Source of the DNA: Collimonas sp. OK412
GTDB lineage: Bacteria; Pseudomonadota; Gammaproteobacteria; Burkholderiales; Burkholderiaceae_D
Length of the DNA stretch: 64,000 bases
Direction: 5' to 3'
Assembly: GCF_900112135.1 (NCBI RefSeq)
Contig: NZ_FOLC01000013.1
Location: 1-64,000, forward strand
Positions 39,233 through 47,881 of this stretch are shown in pieces. Numbering within the stretch: the stretch's first letter is position 1; the number at the start of each line of letters is the position of its first letter. The position numbers and the translations under genes were made by a program. The notes under the pieces were generated by a model. It made no database searches. It was not told the DNA's origin and saw only the letters and a program-made list of their open reading frames with translations.

Positions 39233-40123
39233 ATGCGTTTCGACCTGACCGATCTCCGCCTGTTTCTCCTGGTTCTGGAAACCGGCAGCATTACCCATGG
39301 CGCGGCGCTGGCCAACATGTCGCTGCCCTCGGCCAGCGCGCGCCTGCGCGGCATGGAGGAGCTGATCGGCTTGCCGCTGCTGGAGCGGCGCCAGCGCGGC
39401 GTCGAGCCGACCCCGGCCGGCGATACGCTGGCCCACCATGCGCGGCTGGTGCTGGCGCAAATGGAGCAGCTGAGGGGTGAGCTGGGGGAATATTCAAAGG
39501 GACTCAAAGCCCATGTCCGGCTGTGGGTCAACACGGTCGCCATGACCGAGTTCTTGCCCAGGGCGCTGGCGCCGTTCCTGGCCGCGCGCCCCAATATCGA
39601 TGTCGACCTGAAAGAACGGCCCAGCACTGACATCGTCAAGGCAGTGTCGCTAGGCACCGCCGACATCGGCATCATTTCGACCACCGCCGACCACGGCAGC
39701 CTGCAGCTGTTTCCCTTCGCCACCGACCGCCTGGTGCTGGTCGCGCCGCGCGGCGATCCGCTGGTGAAACTCAAGCGCATCGCCTTCCAGCATGCGGCCG
39801 GCCGCCAGTTTGTCGGACTGAGCGCCGGCAACCCCTTGCAAAACTATCTCGACGAGCATGCCATGCGGGCCGGCAGTCCGCTTTCATTCCGGGTGCGCGT
39901 ACGCACCCTGGAGGCGATCTGCCACATGGTAGCGTCCGGCGTCGGCCTGGCCATCGTGCCGGAGACAGCGGCCCGGCGTTGCCGGCGTTCGATGGCGATC
40001 CAGCCGGTGCGATTGACGGACGCCTGGGCAACCCGGCAGCTGGCCGTCTGTACGCGCGATGCCGATGCCTTGCCGCAGTATGCGCGGGAACTGCTCGAAC
40101 ACCTTTCTGCCGCCAGCGGCTGA
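39233..40123 (+). CDS. LysR family transcriptional regulator
   Basis: 296 residues from the ATG at 39233; a GTG at 39227 would add two. The N-terminal winged helix is LTDLRLFLLVLETGSITHGAALANMSLPSASARL, followed by a standard LysR effector domain (LPRALAPFLAARPNIDVDLKERPS...GVGLAIVPETAARR). It probably regulates the divergent TauE/SafE gene through the palindrome between them. Confidence 0.9.
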   Translation: MRFDLTDLRLFLLVLETGSITHGAALANMSLPSASARLRGMEELIGLPLLERRQRGVEPTPAGDTLAHHARLVLAQMEQLRGELGEYSKGLKAHVRLWVNTVAMTEFLPRALAPFLAARPNIDVDLKERPSTDIVKAVSLGTADIGIISTTADHGSLQLFPFATDRLVLVAPRGDPLVKLKRIAFQHAAGRQFVGLSAGNPLQNYLDEHAMRAGSPLSFRVRVRTLEAICHMVASGVGLAIVPETAARRCRRSMAIQPVRLTDAWATRQLAVCTRDADALPQYARELLEHLSAASG

Positions 40124-40197
40124 TCCTCAGTCCTTACATCCCGTCGCACATCCCCATTCTTGACATCGTCCAAGTGCAAGACTATTATCTATATATG

Positions 40198-40208
40198 AAG
40201 GTAACCTT
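40198..40208. promoter_or_regulatory. Possible MarR operator
   Basis: AAGGT-A-ACCTT, a small perfect dyad about 35 bases before the MarR start and just downstream of an AT-rich TATTATCTATATATG stretch that may contain the promoter. Autorepression would be typical. Short motif, so tentative. Confidence 0.35.
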
Positions 40209-40242
40209 TGTAGTTTTCCTTCTTATCCATAAAGGCATGAGC

Positions 40243-40695
40243 ATGAGTGAACGAGCAGACGATCCCGAAGCTGCGCGCGCATTGGCCGTAGCTGGAGAGA
40301 TCCGTGTATTGATCGGCCAGCTGCGCCAGCGCCTGCGTGAACAGTCGCACCTGGGAGATTTCAGCCTGACCCAGCTGCAAGTCTTGGTTTGGCTGGAAAG
40401 CGAAGGCCCGGCGACCGTGACCAGCATCGCGCGCGCCCAAGGCATGCGTCCGCAATCGATGGGCGAGACGCTGGCCGTGCTGAAGACGGCCGGGCTGGTG
40501 AGCGGTATGCCGGATCCGAACGACGGCCGGCAAACCATCCTGTCGCTCACCGCCGACTGCCGGAAAAAGATCAAGGCCGCACGCGCGGCGAAGGACGACT
40601 GGCTGTTCCGGGCGATCCGCAGCAAGCTCACGCAAGCGGAGCAAAAACAGCTCGCAACCGGTGTCGAACTGCTCAAGCGCCTCATCGATTCGTAA
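40243..40695 (+). CDS. MarR family transcriptional regulator
   Basis: 150 residues from the ATG at 40243, which has AAAGG at a workable distance; an ATG six bases earlier is too close to it. The winged helix is LTQLQVLVWLESEGPATVTSIARAQGMRPQSMGETLAVLKTAGLV, with the wing PDPNDGRQTILSLT. It heads a four-gene run (hydrolase, membrane protein, MFS transporter) and probably represses it. Confidence 0.9.
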   Translation: MSERADDPEAARALAVAGEIRVLIGQLRQRLREQSHLGDFSLTQLQVLVWLESEGPATVTSIARAQGMRPQSMGETLAVLKTAGLVSGMPDPNDGRQTILSLTADCRKKIKAARAAKDDWLFRAIRSKLTQAEQKQLATGVELLKRLIDS

Positions 40696-40711
40696 CCAGA
40701 AGGAGAACACC

Positions 40712-41275
40712 ATGGCAGTCACCACGCTTGATCCGAAGATCGCGCTCATCCTTATCGATTTGCAGAACGGCATCGTCGCTTATCCTACCGTCCATCCAGC
40801 CGGCGAAGTTGTGCAGCGGGCCGCCGCGCTGGCAGGTGCATTCCGCAGCCACGATTTGCCGGTGGTGCTGGTCAACGTCACCGGCGGCGCGCCGGGCCGC
40901 ACCGATCAGGGCCGCAGCCTGGGCGACCTTCCCGCCGGCTGGGCCGATATCGTCCCTGAGCTGAACCAGCAGCCGCAAGACCATACAGTGACCAAGCGCA
41001 CCTGGGGCGCCTTCACCGGCAGCGGCCTCGATGCGCACCTGAAGCAGCTGGGCGTGACGCAAGTAGTGATCGCCGGCGTCTCCACCAGCATCGGGGTCGA
41101 GTCGACCGCGCGCCAGGCGTATGAACACGGGTTCCACGTCACCCTCGCGGTCGACGCCATGACCGACACCAACCTCGACGCCCACATCAACAGCACCACG
41201 CGGATTTTCCCGCGGCTGGGAGAAAGCGGCAGCACCCGGGAGATCATCGATCTCCTTGATAAACGGAGCGCCTGA
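40712..41275 (+). CDS. Isochorismatase-like hydrolase lacking the usual nucleophile Cys
   Basis: 187 residues from the ATG at 40712 (AAGGAGAACACC upstream). The fold markers are clear: IALILIDLQNGIV with the catalytic Asp, VTKRTWGAFTGSGLDAHL with the Lys, and VVIAGVSTSIGVESTARQAYEHGFHV. In cysteine hydrolases of this family the last motif has Cys; here it is Gly (SIGVEST). It may act by another mechanism or on a different bond. Second gene of the MarR operon. Confidence 0.85.
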   Translation: MAVTTLDPKIALILIDLQNGIVAYPTVHPAGEVVQRAAALAGAFRSHDLPVVLVNVTGGAPGRTDQGRSLGDLPAGWADIVPELNQQPQDHTVTKRTWGAFTGSGLDAHLKQLGVTQVVIAGVSTSIGVESTARQAYEHGFHVTLAVDAMTDTNLDAHINSTTRIFPRLGESGSTREIIDLLDKRSA

Positions 41276-41277
41276 CC

Positions 41278-41607
41278 ATGGAATGGCTGCACGGCGTCTC
41301 TTATTTCTTCGGCGGCATTTTCCTCACAAATTGTGTTCCGCACCTGGTGTGCGGCGTGATGGGGCGCCCGTTCCAAAGCCCGTTTGCCAAACCGCCCGGC
41401 GAGGGATTGTCTTCTTCTACGGTAAATGTACTGTGGGGCTTGCTCAACCTGGCGATTGCCTACCTGCTTGTCTGCCGTGTCGGCGATTTTGATTTGCGCT
41501 CCACCGCCCATGCAATTGCCATGGGATTGGGCATGCTGCTCGCCGGCGTGATCATGGCGCGCAGGTTCGGACGCTTCAACGGCGGCAATTCGCCCGGAGA
41601 AGCATGA
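41278..41607 (+). CDS. Small inner-membrane protein
   Basis: 109 residues with about three hydrophobic helices (GVSYFFGGIFLTNCVPHLVCGVMG, VNVLWGLLNLAIAYLLV, HAIAMGLGMLLAGVIM). It starts 2 bases after the hydrolase stop and overlaps the MFS start, so it is tightly coupled. Family not recognised. It may assist the transporter. Confidence 0.65.
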   Translation: MEWLHGVSYFFGGIFLTNCVPHLVCGVMGRPFQSPFAKPPGEGLSSSTVNVLWGLLNLAIAYLLVCRVGDFDLRSTAHAIAMGLGMLLAGVIMARRFGRFNGGNSPGEA

Positions 41608-42926
41608 GCGCCCTGACGCAAGGCACCTTTCGTTCGCTGAACAACTTCAACTACCGGATCTGGGCCGGCGGCGCACTGGTATCCAATGTCGGGACCTGGA
41701 TGCAGCGCACCGCCCAGGACTGGCTGGTGCTGACCCAGCTGACCCACAAGAATGCGACCGCGGTCGGCATCGTCATGGCGCTGCAGTTCGGTCCCCATCT
41801 CCTGTTGCTGCCGGTGACCGGTTTTGCCGCCGACCACCTGGACCGGCGCAAACTCCTGATCGCTACCCAGGCGGCGATGGGTGCGCTGGCGCTGGGGCTG
41901 GGCATCCTTACCGTCAGCGGCCTGGTCCAGCTGTGGCAGGTCTACCTGTTTGCATTCCTGCTCGGCTGCGTCACCGCGTTCGACTCGCCTGCGCGCCAGA
42001 CGTTTGTCTCGGAACTGGTGGCTGAAACCGAACTGTCGAATGCGGTGGCGCTGAATTCGGCCTCGTTCAACGCCGCACGCATGATAGGGCCGGCGGTCGC
42101 CGGCCTGCTCATCGCCGGCGTCGGTTCCGGCTGGGTATTCCTGATCAACGCCGCTTCGTTCGCCGCCGTCATCGGCGCGCTGGGCATGCTGCGCGCCGAT
42201 CAGCTGCATCTGCGGAGCAGGGCGCCGCACACGCGCGGCAGCCTGTTGCAAGGATTCCGCTACGTCTGGCGCCGGCCGGACATCAAAGCCGTGCTTCTCA
42301 TGCTGTTCCTGGTCGGCACCTTCGGGCTCAACTTCCCGATCTTCATTTCCACCATGTCGGTCACCGTGTTCCATGCAGGGGCGGACCGCTACGGGCTGCT
42401 GACGGCAATCATGGCGGTCGGCTCGGTCGCCGGCGCGCTGCTCTCGGCCAGGCGAGCGCAACCGCGCATCGCGATCCTGCTGGCCGGCGCCGCCGTCTTC
42501 GGCTTTGGCTGCGCGCTGGCAGCCTTCATGCCCAGCTACTGGCTGTTTGGCCTGGTGCTGATTCTGATCGGCATATCCGCGCAAACTTTCAACACCACGG
42601 CGAACAGCATGGTGCAACTGTCGACCGAACCCGCCATGCGTGGACGTGTGATGGCGATCCTGCTCGCTTTGGCATTGGGCGGAACGGCCGTCGGCGCGCC
42701 CGTGGTGGGCTGGGTAGCCGATACCTTCGGCCCGCGCTGGGCGCTCGGCGTCGGCGCCGCTGCGGGGCTTGCCGCAGCAATCGTAGGAATCCATTATCTC
42801 GCCAGGTATCGGCACCTGCGAGTACGCATCGACGCCGGCCGCCTGCGCTTCAGCATCGACGATAGCGACCCCATGAATGTGTTGCACCGGCCCGGCCATA
42901 CAGTCAGTGAACAGAAGATCCAGTAA
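41604..42926 (+). CDS. Major facilitator superfamily exporter
   Basis: 440 residues with about 11-12 hydrophobic helices. It has the EntS/DHA3-type start FNYRIWAGGALVSNVGTWMQRTAQDWLVL, the loop GFAADHLDRRKLLI, and AFDSPARQTFVSELV. This subgroup exports drugs or siderophore-like compounds. Last gene of the MarR operon, so export of the compound sensed by MarR is likely. Confidence 0.9.
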   Translation: MSALTQGTFRSLNNFNYRIWAGGALVSNVGTWMQRTAQDWLVLTQLTHKNATAVGIVMALQFGPHLLLLPVTGFAADHLDRRKLLIATQAAMGALALGLGILTVSGLVQLWQVYLFAFLLGCVTAFDSPARQTFVSELVAETELSNAVALNSASFNAARMIGPAVAGLLIAGVGSGWVFLINAASFAAVIGALGMLRADQLHLRSRAPHTRGSLLQGFRYVWRRPDIKAVLLMLFLVGTFGLNFPIFISTMSVTVFHAGADRYGLLTAIMAVGSVAGALLSARRAQPRIAILLAGAAVFGFGCALAAFMPSYWLFGLVLILIGISAQTFNTTANSMVQLSTEPAMRGRVMAILLALALGGTAVGAPVVGWVADTFGPRWALGVGAAAGLAAAIVGIHYLARYRHLRVRIDAGRLRFSIDDSDPMNVLHRPGHTVSEQKIQ

Positions 42927-42945
42927 GCGAGAAGGTGAGTGGGCA

Positions 42946-43031
42946 TATGTCGAGTTGTAATGGTATGTAACACTGGTCAACAGCATCCTTGCGGCCCGCG
43001 TTTGTAGCTTAAGACCTCAGGAAATATGAGG
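42946..43031 (+). promoter_or_regulatory. Conserved leader of the second Ala/Lys-rich small protein gene
   Basis: The counterpart of the leader at 37159. The 40-base block (42946-42985) has TTGTAA and ATGTAA 10 bases apart, the same 30-base gap, then a hairpin CCTCA-N7-TGAGG (43015-43031). The hairpin loop differs but its position is kept. Confidence 0.55.
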
Positions 43032-43058
43032 AAGTCAACGTAACCTAAAGGTGCCCAA

Positions 43059-43385
43059 ATGAATAAATTAATCGCTACTCTGATCGCTGGTTTGTTTGCT
43101 ACTTCCGTTTTCGCCCAGACCGCCGCGCCGGCAGCCCCGGCCGCAGCCGCCACCCAGGCAGCCAAAGCCGATGTCAAGGAAAAGAAAGCTGACGTCAAGG
43201 CCAATGCAATGGAAGCAAAAACCGCTGCCAAGGCGGATGCCAAAGTGGCGGACGCTAAAGCCGATGCGAAGGAAACCAAGGTAAAGGCACACCACAAGGC
43301 TGTAAAAGCGAAAACCAAGGCCAAGGCAAGCGCTACTGAAGCCAAGGTGGATGCGAAAGAAGCCGCACCTGCCGCACCTAAGTAA
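43059..43385 (+). CDS. Ala/Lys-rich secreted small protein, paralog 2
   Basis: 108 residues. Signal peptide MNKLIATLIAGLFATSVFAQ, nearly identical to paralog 1. The mature part repeats KADVK, KADAK and ADAKADAKETK and carries KVKAHHKAVKAKTKAKA; it ends PAAPK. AAAGGTGCCCAA precedes the ATG. Strongly basic with helical repeats. Function unknown. Confidence 0.7.
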   Translation: MNKLIATLIAGLFATSVFAQTAAPAAPAAAATQAAKADVKEKKADVKANAMEAKTAAKADAKVADAKADAKETKVKAHHKAVKAKTKAKASATEAKVDAKEAAPAAPK

Positions 43386-43398
43386 TCGATGCACGTTT

Positions 43399-43431
43399 AG
43401 CAAAAAGACAGGCTGGTCCTGTCTTTTTGCT
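43399..43431 (+). terminator. Rho-independent terminator
   Basis: A perfect 14-bp stem AGCAAAAAGACAGG with its complement around CTGGT, ending in a T-rich arm. Similar core (AGACAGG/CCTGTCT) to the terminator of paralog 1, so it was probably duplicated with the gene. Confidence 0.85.
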
Positions 43432-43592
43432 TTTCCCGGCATCGATGCGCGGGCATGACGACTGCCTGCCTGCGTTTACATCCGGTTACGGAAAAAACAT
43501 TTCGTATTGTAGGCGGCGTGCTGCGAGCCGGCGTTAATCAAACGCAGCCGCAGTTAATCTGACATCCATACGCCAACTTAGGGGGATACATC

Positions 43593-43937
43593 ATGTTCAA
43601 GCTCAATCGCTCAGGAAAAGTAGTTGTTCTCACCGCATTGGTCGCTGTATTTTCCAGCGCCGCCGGCAGCGCAATGGCTGACACCACCTGGCAAAAGAAC
43701 CACCCGCGCCGCGAGCAGGTCAACAATCGCCTGCATAACCAGAACCAGCGCATCAAGAACGAAGTCAAGGAAGGCGAAATCAGCAAGGCACAAGCCAAGA
43801 ACCTGCACAAGGAAGACCATGCCATCCGCCAGGAAGAACGCGACATGGCCGAGCAAAACGGCGGCCACATCACCAAGCCGGAACAAGCGGTCTTGAACCA
43901 GCAGGAAAACGGTGTCAGCAAGCAGATCGGCAAATAA
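43593..43937 (+). CDS. Secreted Gln/Asn-rich small protein
   Basis: 114 residues. Signal peptide cleaved near AMA-DT, then a polar helical protein (WQKNHPRREQVNNRLHNQN, AQAKNLHKEDHAIRQEERDMA) ending QAVLNQQENGVSKQIGK. Similar proteins seem common in Burkholderiales, but I know no function. GGGGGATACATC precedes the ATG. Confidence 0.65.
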   Translation: MFKLNRSGKVVVLTALVAVFSSAAGSAMADTTWQKNHPRREQVNNRLHNQNQRIKNEVKEGEISKAQAKNLHKEDHAIRQEERDMAEQNGGHITKPEQAVLNQQENGVSKQIGK

Positions 43938-44356
43938 TGACGTAAGCGGGCAGGGCATTGCTGCCGCCCTGTCCGTCGATCAACTTCAATGCGGGAAGGT
44001 TGGCGCAATACCTGGCCGGAACTGACGGGTTTTTACAACAAGAGACGGATGGCGGCGCCTACTTCGGATTTGTCATCCTTTTGTCACATGGCTTGTGGAA
44101 AATCGTTATTGCAGGGTTTGCCGTGATGAATAAGCGATCGAATCGCAACTTTTTACAAGAGTGCCGACATGAGAACGTTTTTAAAGCTGTATCGCTACTA
44201 CCGGAAAGGCGGCTACCGCGTGTTTCCAGCCGTGAAACGCGCTAACCGCGCCTGGAACCACGGGTTCTGAAGTTCCGTTTTCTTACTTTTCCTCGTCTTG
44301 GCTGAGGTGCTGGCGCTGGCGTTTTCCTCGGGTGGCGCGATAACACGGCGCCGGAA
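43938..44356. other. Mostly non-coding stretch
   Basis: About 420 bases. The only candidate gene is the 33-residue frame at 44169-44270. No other signal was recognised. Confidence 0.5.
44169..44270 (+). CDS. Possible very small basic protein
   Basis: 33 residues, MRTFLKLYRYYRKGGYRVFP then AVKRANRAWNHGF. It is Tyr/Arg/Lys-rich with an amphipathic feel; AAGAGTG lies 6 bases upstream. Too short to judge by composition; listed because the start region looks usable and no other gene covers it. Confidence 0.3.
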   Translation: MRTFLKLYRYYRKGGYRVFPAVKRANRAWNHGF

Positions 44357-44821
44357 TCAATCGCCAAACCTGACCGGCTCCGCGCCGCCATGTTTCCGTC
44401 GTACCACAACGGTCCCGGCAAGCTTGTCATGCCATCCCTGCTTGCGCTTGTCGATCCCGACCCAGATCAGCCCGAGGCAAAGAGGGAAGGTCGAGACGAA
44501 GTAGCCCAGGTAGCGGATCGCTTCCTGCTTGAAGCTCGGCTTGCCCCCTGTCTTGGCGTCGACGATGCGGGCGCCTATCGCCATCTTCCCCGGCGTTGCC
44601 TGCCGCGCCTGCCAGAACGCGATGACCACGGCCGCCGGCAGTATGTAGGAAACCAGGATGTTCGCCGGCCCGCTCAGCGTCACGCCGGACGCCAGTTGTT
44701 CGCGTCCGTATATGGCGAACAGTATCGGGAAGATCACGACCAGCATCAGGACCGTGTCAATCAGGCTGGCCCAGACCCTCAGCCAGAATCCGACATATTC
44801 GTATTCGATCGGTTCATTCAT
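44357..44821 (-). CDS. RDD family membrane protein
   Basis: 154 residues. EYVGFWLRVWASLIDTVLMLVVIFP is the RDD start (Arg near the first helix, then Asp), and QATPGKMAIGARIVDAKTGGKPSFKQEAIRYLGY is the second signature. About three helices. Function of the family is mostly unknown; some members are linked to Na+/H+ exchange. Confidence 0.85.
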   Translation of the reverse strand: MNEPIEYEYVGFWLRVWASLIDTVLMLVVIFPILFAIYGREQLASGVTLSGPANILVSYILPAAVVIAFWQARQATPGKMAIGARIVDAKTGGKPSFKQEAIRYLGYFVSTFPLCLGLIWVGIDKRKQGWHDKLAGTVVVRRKHGGAEPVRFGD

Positions 44822-45003
44822 TTTTTATCCTGTCAGCGATGTCTTGTGGTGGTGCTTCAACCCGAGTCCAGTGTATCCCAAGCCGTATTCCCATATTCGC
44901 AATCGGTGGTGCTATATTATTGCTTTGAAAGTTCTCTGCAGTTGCAAGTGCCGGCGTCCAGGCAACATCGGGCCATCGGCGTCAATTGAAAGGATCGGCA
45001 GCC

Positions 45004-45648
45004 ATGTCCAAACTCTGTGTCCGCGCTTTCTCCCTATCCCTTGACGGCTACGGCGCTGGCCCCGGCCAGAATCTCGACAATCCCCTCGGCGTTGGCGGCA
45101 TGGGGTTGCACCAATGGGCTTTCTCCACGCGGACGTTTCAAAAAATGTTCGGAAACGAAGGCGGCGCGACCGGCGTGGATGACGACTTTGCCGTGCGCAG
45201 TTTCGACAACATCGGCGCCTGGATCATGGGGCGCAACATGTTCGGCCCCGTCAGGGGCGCCTGGCCAGACGATGCCTGGAAAGGATGGTGGGGCGACAAT
45301 CCGCCTTACCATACCCAGGTCTTCGTGCTGACCCACCATGCCCGGCCGTCGATCACGATGGAGGGCGGCACCGTGTTCCACTTCGTTACCGACGATATCC
45401 ATGCCGCGCTCCAGCGCGCCACCGAAGCTGCCGGCGGCCGCGATGTCCGGATCGGCGGCGGCGTCGCCACGGTCCGGCAATATCTGCGCGCAGGACTCGT
45501 CGACGAACTGCACCTTGCCATTTCGCCGGTCCTGCTCGGTTCCGGAGAAAATCTTCTGGCCGGCATCGACATGCCGAAACTCGGCTTTCAGTGCACAGAG
45601 TACGTTCCCACGCCGCATGCGGTCCACGTCGTCCTGACGAAAACCTGA
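45004..45648 (+). CDS. Dihydrofolate reductase-like (RibD C-terminal domain) protein
   Basis: 214 residues from the ATG at 45004 (GAAAGGATC upstream). Family markers: FSLSLDGYGAGPGQ at the start, IGAWIMGRNMFGPVRG, and IGGGVATVRQYLRAGLVDELHLAISPVLLGSGENL. This family uses NADPH to reduce small substrates, but specific activity is unknown. About 100 bases before a HAD hydrolase gene on the same strand. Confidence 0.85.
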   Translation: MSKLCVRAFSLSLDGYGAGPGQNLDNPLGVGGMGLHQWAFSTRTFQKMFGNEGGATGVDDDFAVRSFDNIGAWIMGRNMFGPVRGAWPDDAWKGWWGDNPPYHTQVFVLTHHARPSITMEGGTVFHFVTDDIHAALQRATEAAGGRDVRIGGGVATVRQYLRAGLVDELHLAISPVLLGSGENLLAGIDMPKLGFQCTEYVPTPHAVHVVLTKT

Positions 45649-45751
45649 GAACGCACGAGATAAAAAAGAGGCCGGCCCTGACGCCTGGCGCGCTTCTCGT
45701 TGATATCGGAGATAATGGAGACCCCCAGTTCGCGCGCGAAGGAAACAGAAA

Positions 45752-46429
45752 ATGGCAGGTCGTGGCTCGTCGTTACCCGAAGGCCGATACAGTGCCTTCC
45801 TTTTCGATATGGATGGCACCATCATCAACTCGATAGCCGCGGCGGAACGCATCTGGGGTGCATGGGCGGTGCGACATGGCCTCGAGCTGGCATCCTTCCT
45901 GCCGACCATGCACGGCTCGCGCGCGGTTGACACCATCACCCGATTGGGACTTCCGGGAATAGATCCTGAAGCGGAGGCCTTGAAGATCACCGATGCGGAA
46001 ATTACCGATGTCGAGGGCATTGTCGAGATACCTGGCGCGGCGGATTTTTTGAGATCGCTGCCGGTGAATGTGTGGGGCGTTGCGACCTCAGCTCCCAGGG
46101 ACCTGGCGCTCCGGCGCATGAAAGCGGCGGGCATTCCTGTTCCGGCTGTGCTTGTGACGGCTGAAGATGTCGCTGTCGGGAAACCGAGCCCGGACTGTTA
46201 TCTGCTGGCGGCCCAGAAGCTGGGTGTGGATGCCGGCAGCTGTCTGATATTTGAAGATGCGCCGGTCGGCATTGCTGCTGGTGAAGCGGCTGGTGCGACG
46301 GTGCTGGTTGTTACCGAAACCCATGATCGGCCGATGAATACTCCGCACGCAACGATCAAGGACTACGAAAAAATATTTGCCAAGGCTGACGAGGATGGTT
46401 TCGTCTCGCTTGAAGAGCGGGTGGTTTAG
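45752..46429 (+). CDS. HAD family sugar-phosphatase-like hydrolase
   Basis: 225 residues. HAD motifs: I FLFDMDGTIINS, II VATSAPRD, III Lys in VAVGKPSPDCYLLAAQKLG, IV LIFEDAPVGIAAGEAAGA. This is the beta-phosphoglucomutase/sugar-phosphatase branch (GS1-like). The substrate cannot be called. Last gene before the AT-rich island. Confidence 0.9.
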   Translation: MAGRGSSLPEGRYSAFLFDMDGTIINSIAAAERIWGAWAVRHGLELASFLPTMHGSRAVDTITRLGLPGIDPEAEALKITDAEITDVEGIVEIPGAADFLRSLPVNVWGVATSAPRDLALRRMKAAGIPVPAVLVTAEDVAVGKPSPDCYLLAAQKLGVDAGSCLIFEDAPVGIAAGEAAGATVLVVTETHDRPMNTPHATIKDYEKIFAKADEDGFVSLEERVV

Positions 46430-46577
46430 TCAAGATTGGAAGTTCGGTTTTATAGAAAGCTTAAGAAGCTGCTAACTGATAATTCTGATTAGCGATAGGG
46501 AGCTCAACTGTCTTGTAAAAGCCGACTCGCTCGAAGTGAGATCGATAATCCAATTTGTATAAAAAAATCCTCATAAC

Positions 46578-47024
46578 ATGCCGCTGACAACCGTCCGATT
46601 CGATCGAGTATTTGACATAGTAGTTAGTACGAAAGATCGTAAGCCAGTTACTTTCTTCAGCTTCGAGTCTAATGGAGCTAGGCAATTTGCCGTTCCTGCC
46701 CCTGGAAAACCGGATCTCCGAACGGGAGCTGTAGTAACCGCATATCTTGGCGATGAAGGCAATTGGCAAACGCTTCTTGGATGGAAAGACCATGCAACCG
46801 GCGAATTGATCATCGAAAGTGCCGTCCCCGAAATTTTCGTTGTGATCGTTTCTATTTTTTTGGCTTTATTGTTTGTGTGGCATGGCGTACAGCTGACGAT
46901 CTACTTGGGTGCAGAAATACTTATTTTGGGAACTGTCATGATTTTTTCGCTGAAATCTATTCTGCATATACTTAAGGCGCATTCCGCCTTACGCCGTATT
47001 CCATTAAAAAATATCAAGCAATAA
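46578..47024 (+). CDS. Orphan membrane protein of the island
   Basis: 148 residues. The N-terminal soluble part (VVSTKDRKPVTFFSFESNGARQ...VVTAYLGDEGNWQTLLGWKDHATGEL) looks beta-rich, followed by two hydrophobic helices (about residues 80-125) and a basic end. No clear Shine-Dalgarno precedes the ATG. Codon use is more AT-rich than the core genes. It is 30 bases before the next gene. No family recognised. Confidence 0.55.
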   Translation: MPLTTVRFDRVFDIVVSTKDRKPVTFFSFESNGARQFAVPAPGKPDLRTGAVVTAYLGDEGNWQTLLGWKDHATGELIIESAVPEIFVVIVSIFLALLFVWHGVQLTIYLGAEILILGTVMIFSLKSILHILKAHSALRRIPLKNIKQ

Positions 47025-47054
47025 AATGTCCTGTCGTCATTAAGAATAGTTTCC

Positions 47055-47618
47055 ATGAATGATTTTGAAAAAAAGAACAGGGATCGCCTGACTCAGCTTC
47101 TTGCCAGAGTTCCGCACAAGAACTGCCCCGAGGGCTGGAGGAAGAGCGGAACATTTGCTGTAGGAGGACTTACTGGCATCGGTTTTTCAAAACAATCTGA
47201 AATGCTGCTTGTTATCTCCAGCGCTGGCAGAGGAATAATTGACTGTACTCTAGGAGAAAAAGTGGCGAGAGATTATGAGTCGGGTGGAGTATGGTATTCG
47301 CCGCTCGAATTGCTTTGCGATGGAATTGGACCGATTGTGGGTGAAAAAATTCAGATCGCAGGATTATATGGGGGAGGATTGCCGATAATGAATGGAGATG
47401 GCGAGTCATTGGAGATCGCTGCGCCTGAGTGGCCGAAATCTGATCTGATTTTCTGTGCGCCCCACACGTCCTCGATTATTGACGGGCACCAAACTGGCTG
47501 TGTTCTGATTGCATCAGATTATTTTCAGGTTTTTGGTTTCTCATGGAGCGGGAACTCATTTGCCTTCGCCACAAGTAGCGATGTGACCGTATTTACGAAG
47601 ATATCGGGGCAGAACTGA
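47055..47618 (+). CDS. Orphan soluble protein of the island
   Basis: 187 residues. FAVGGLTGIGFSKQSEMLLVISSAGRGIIDCTLGEKVAR and FCAPHTSSIIDGHQTGCVLIASDYFQVFGFSWSGNSFAFATSSDVTVF suggest an all-beta fold. No signal peptide. Likely co-transcribed with the membrane protein gene before it. No family recognised; an immunity or effector-partner role is possible but unsupported. Confidence 0.55.
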   Translation: MNDFEKKNRDRLTQLLARVPHKNCPEGWRKSGTFAVGGLTGIGFSKQSEMLLVISSAGRGIIDCTLGEKVARDYESGGVWYSPLELLCDGIGPIVGEKIQIAGLYGGGLPIMNGDGESLEIAAPEWPKSDLIFCAPHTSSIIDGHQTGCVLIASDYFQVFGFSWSGNSFAFATSSDVTVFTKISGQN

Positions 47619-47729
47619 AGTTAGGCTAGCAGTTGCGCTCGGTGAGATTGACTTCAAGTTTGCCGTGACGAATTGTGGAATTGAGGGGAAAAAGAAAAGC
47701 TACGTTTGCACATAGCTCCTCTAAAATCG

Positions 47730-47740
47730 TGGCTCCCCGA
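47730..47740 (+). repeat. Direct repeat of the tRNA-Asn 3' end (candidate att site)
   Basis: TGGCTCCCCGA is identical and in the same orientation to 51590-51600, the last 11 bases of the tRNA-Asn gene read on the plus strand. Flanks differ. Direct repeats of a tRNA 3' end are the usual trace of integrase-mediated insertion; the shortness leaves doubt. Confidence 0.5.
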
Positions 47741-47881
47741 GAATGCTATATTGCGAACCATTTTCTTAAAAGTAAAATTGCCGGAACGACTGAGGGTAAC
47801 CTCACCGATTCATCGCCGTTTGAGCTCGTTAAATGAAGCAATGTGTCATTGCAAGACCCCGATTTTCTGTGGCCCCGATCT

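Noticed and set aside
41460-42986. 508-codon minus-strand frame opposite the MFS gene
   Set aside because: Shadow frame rich in Gln/His/Arg; the plus-strand MFS protein has clear motifs.
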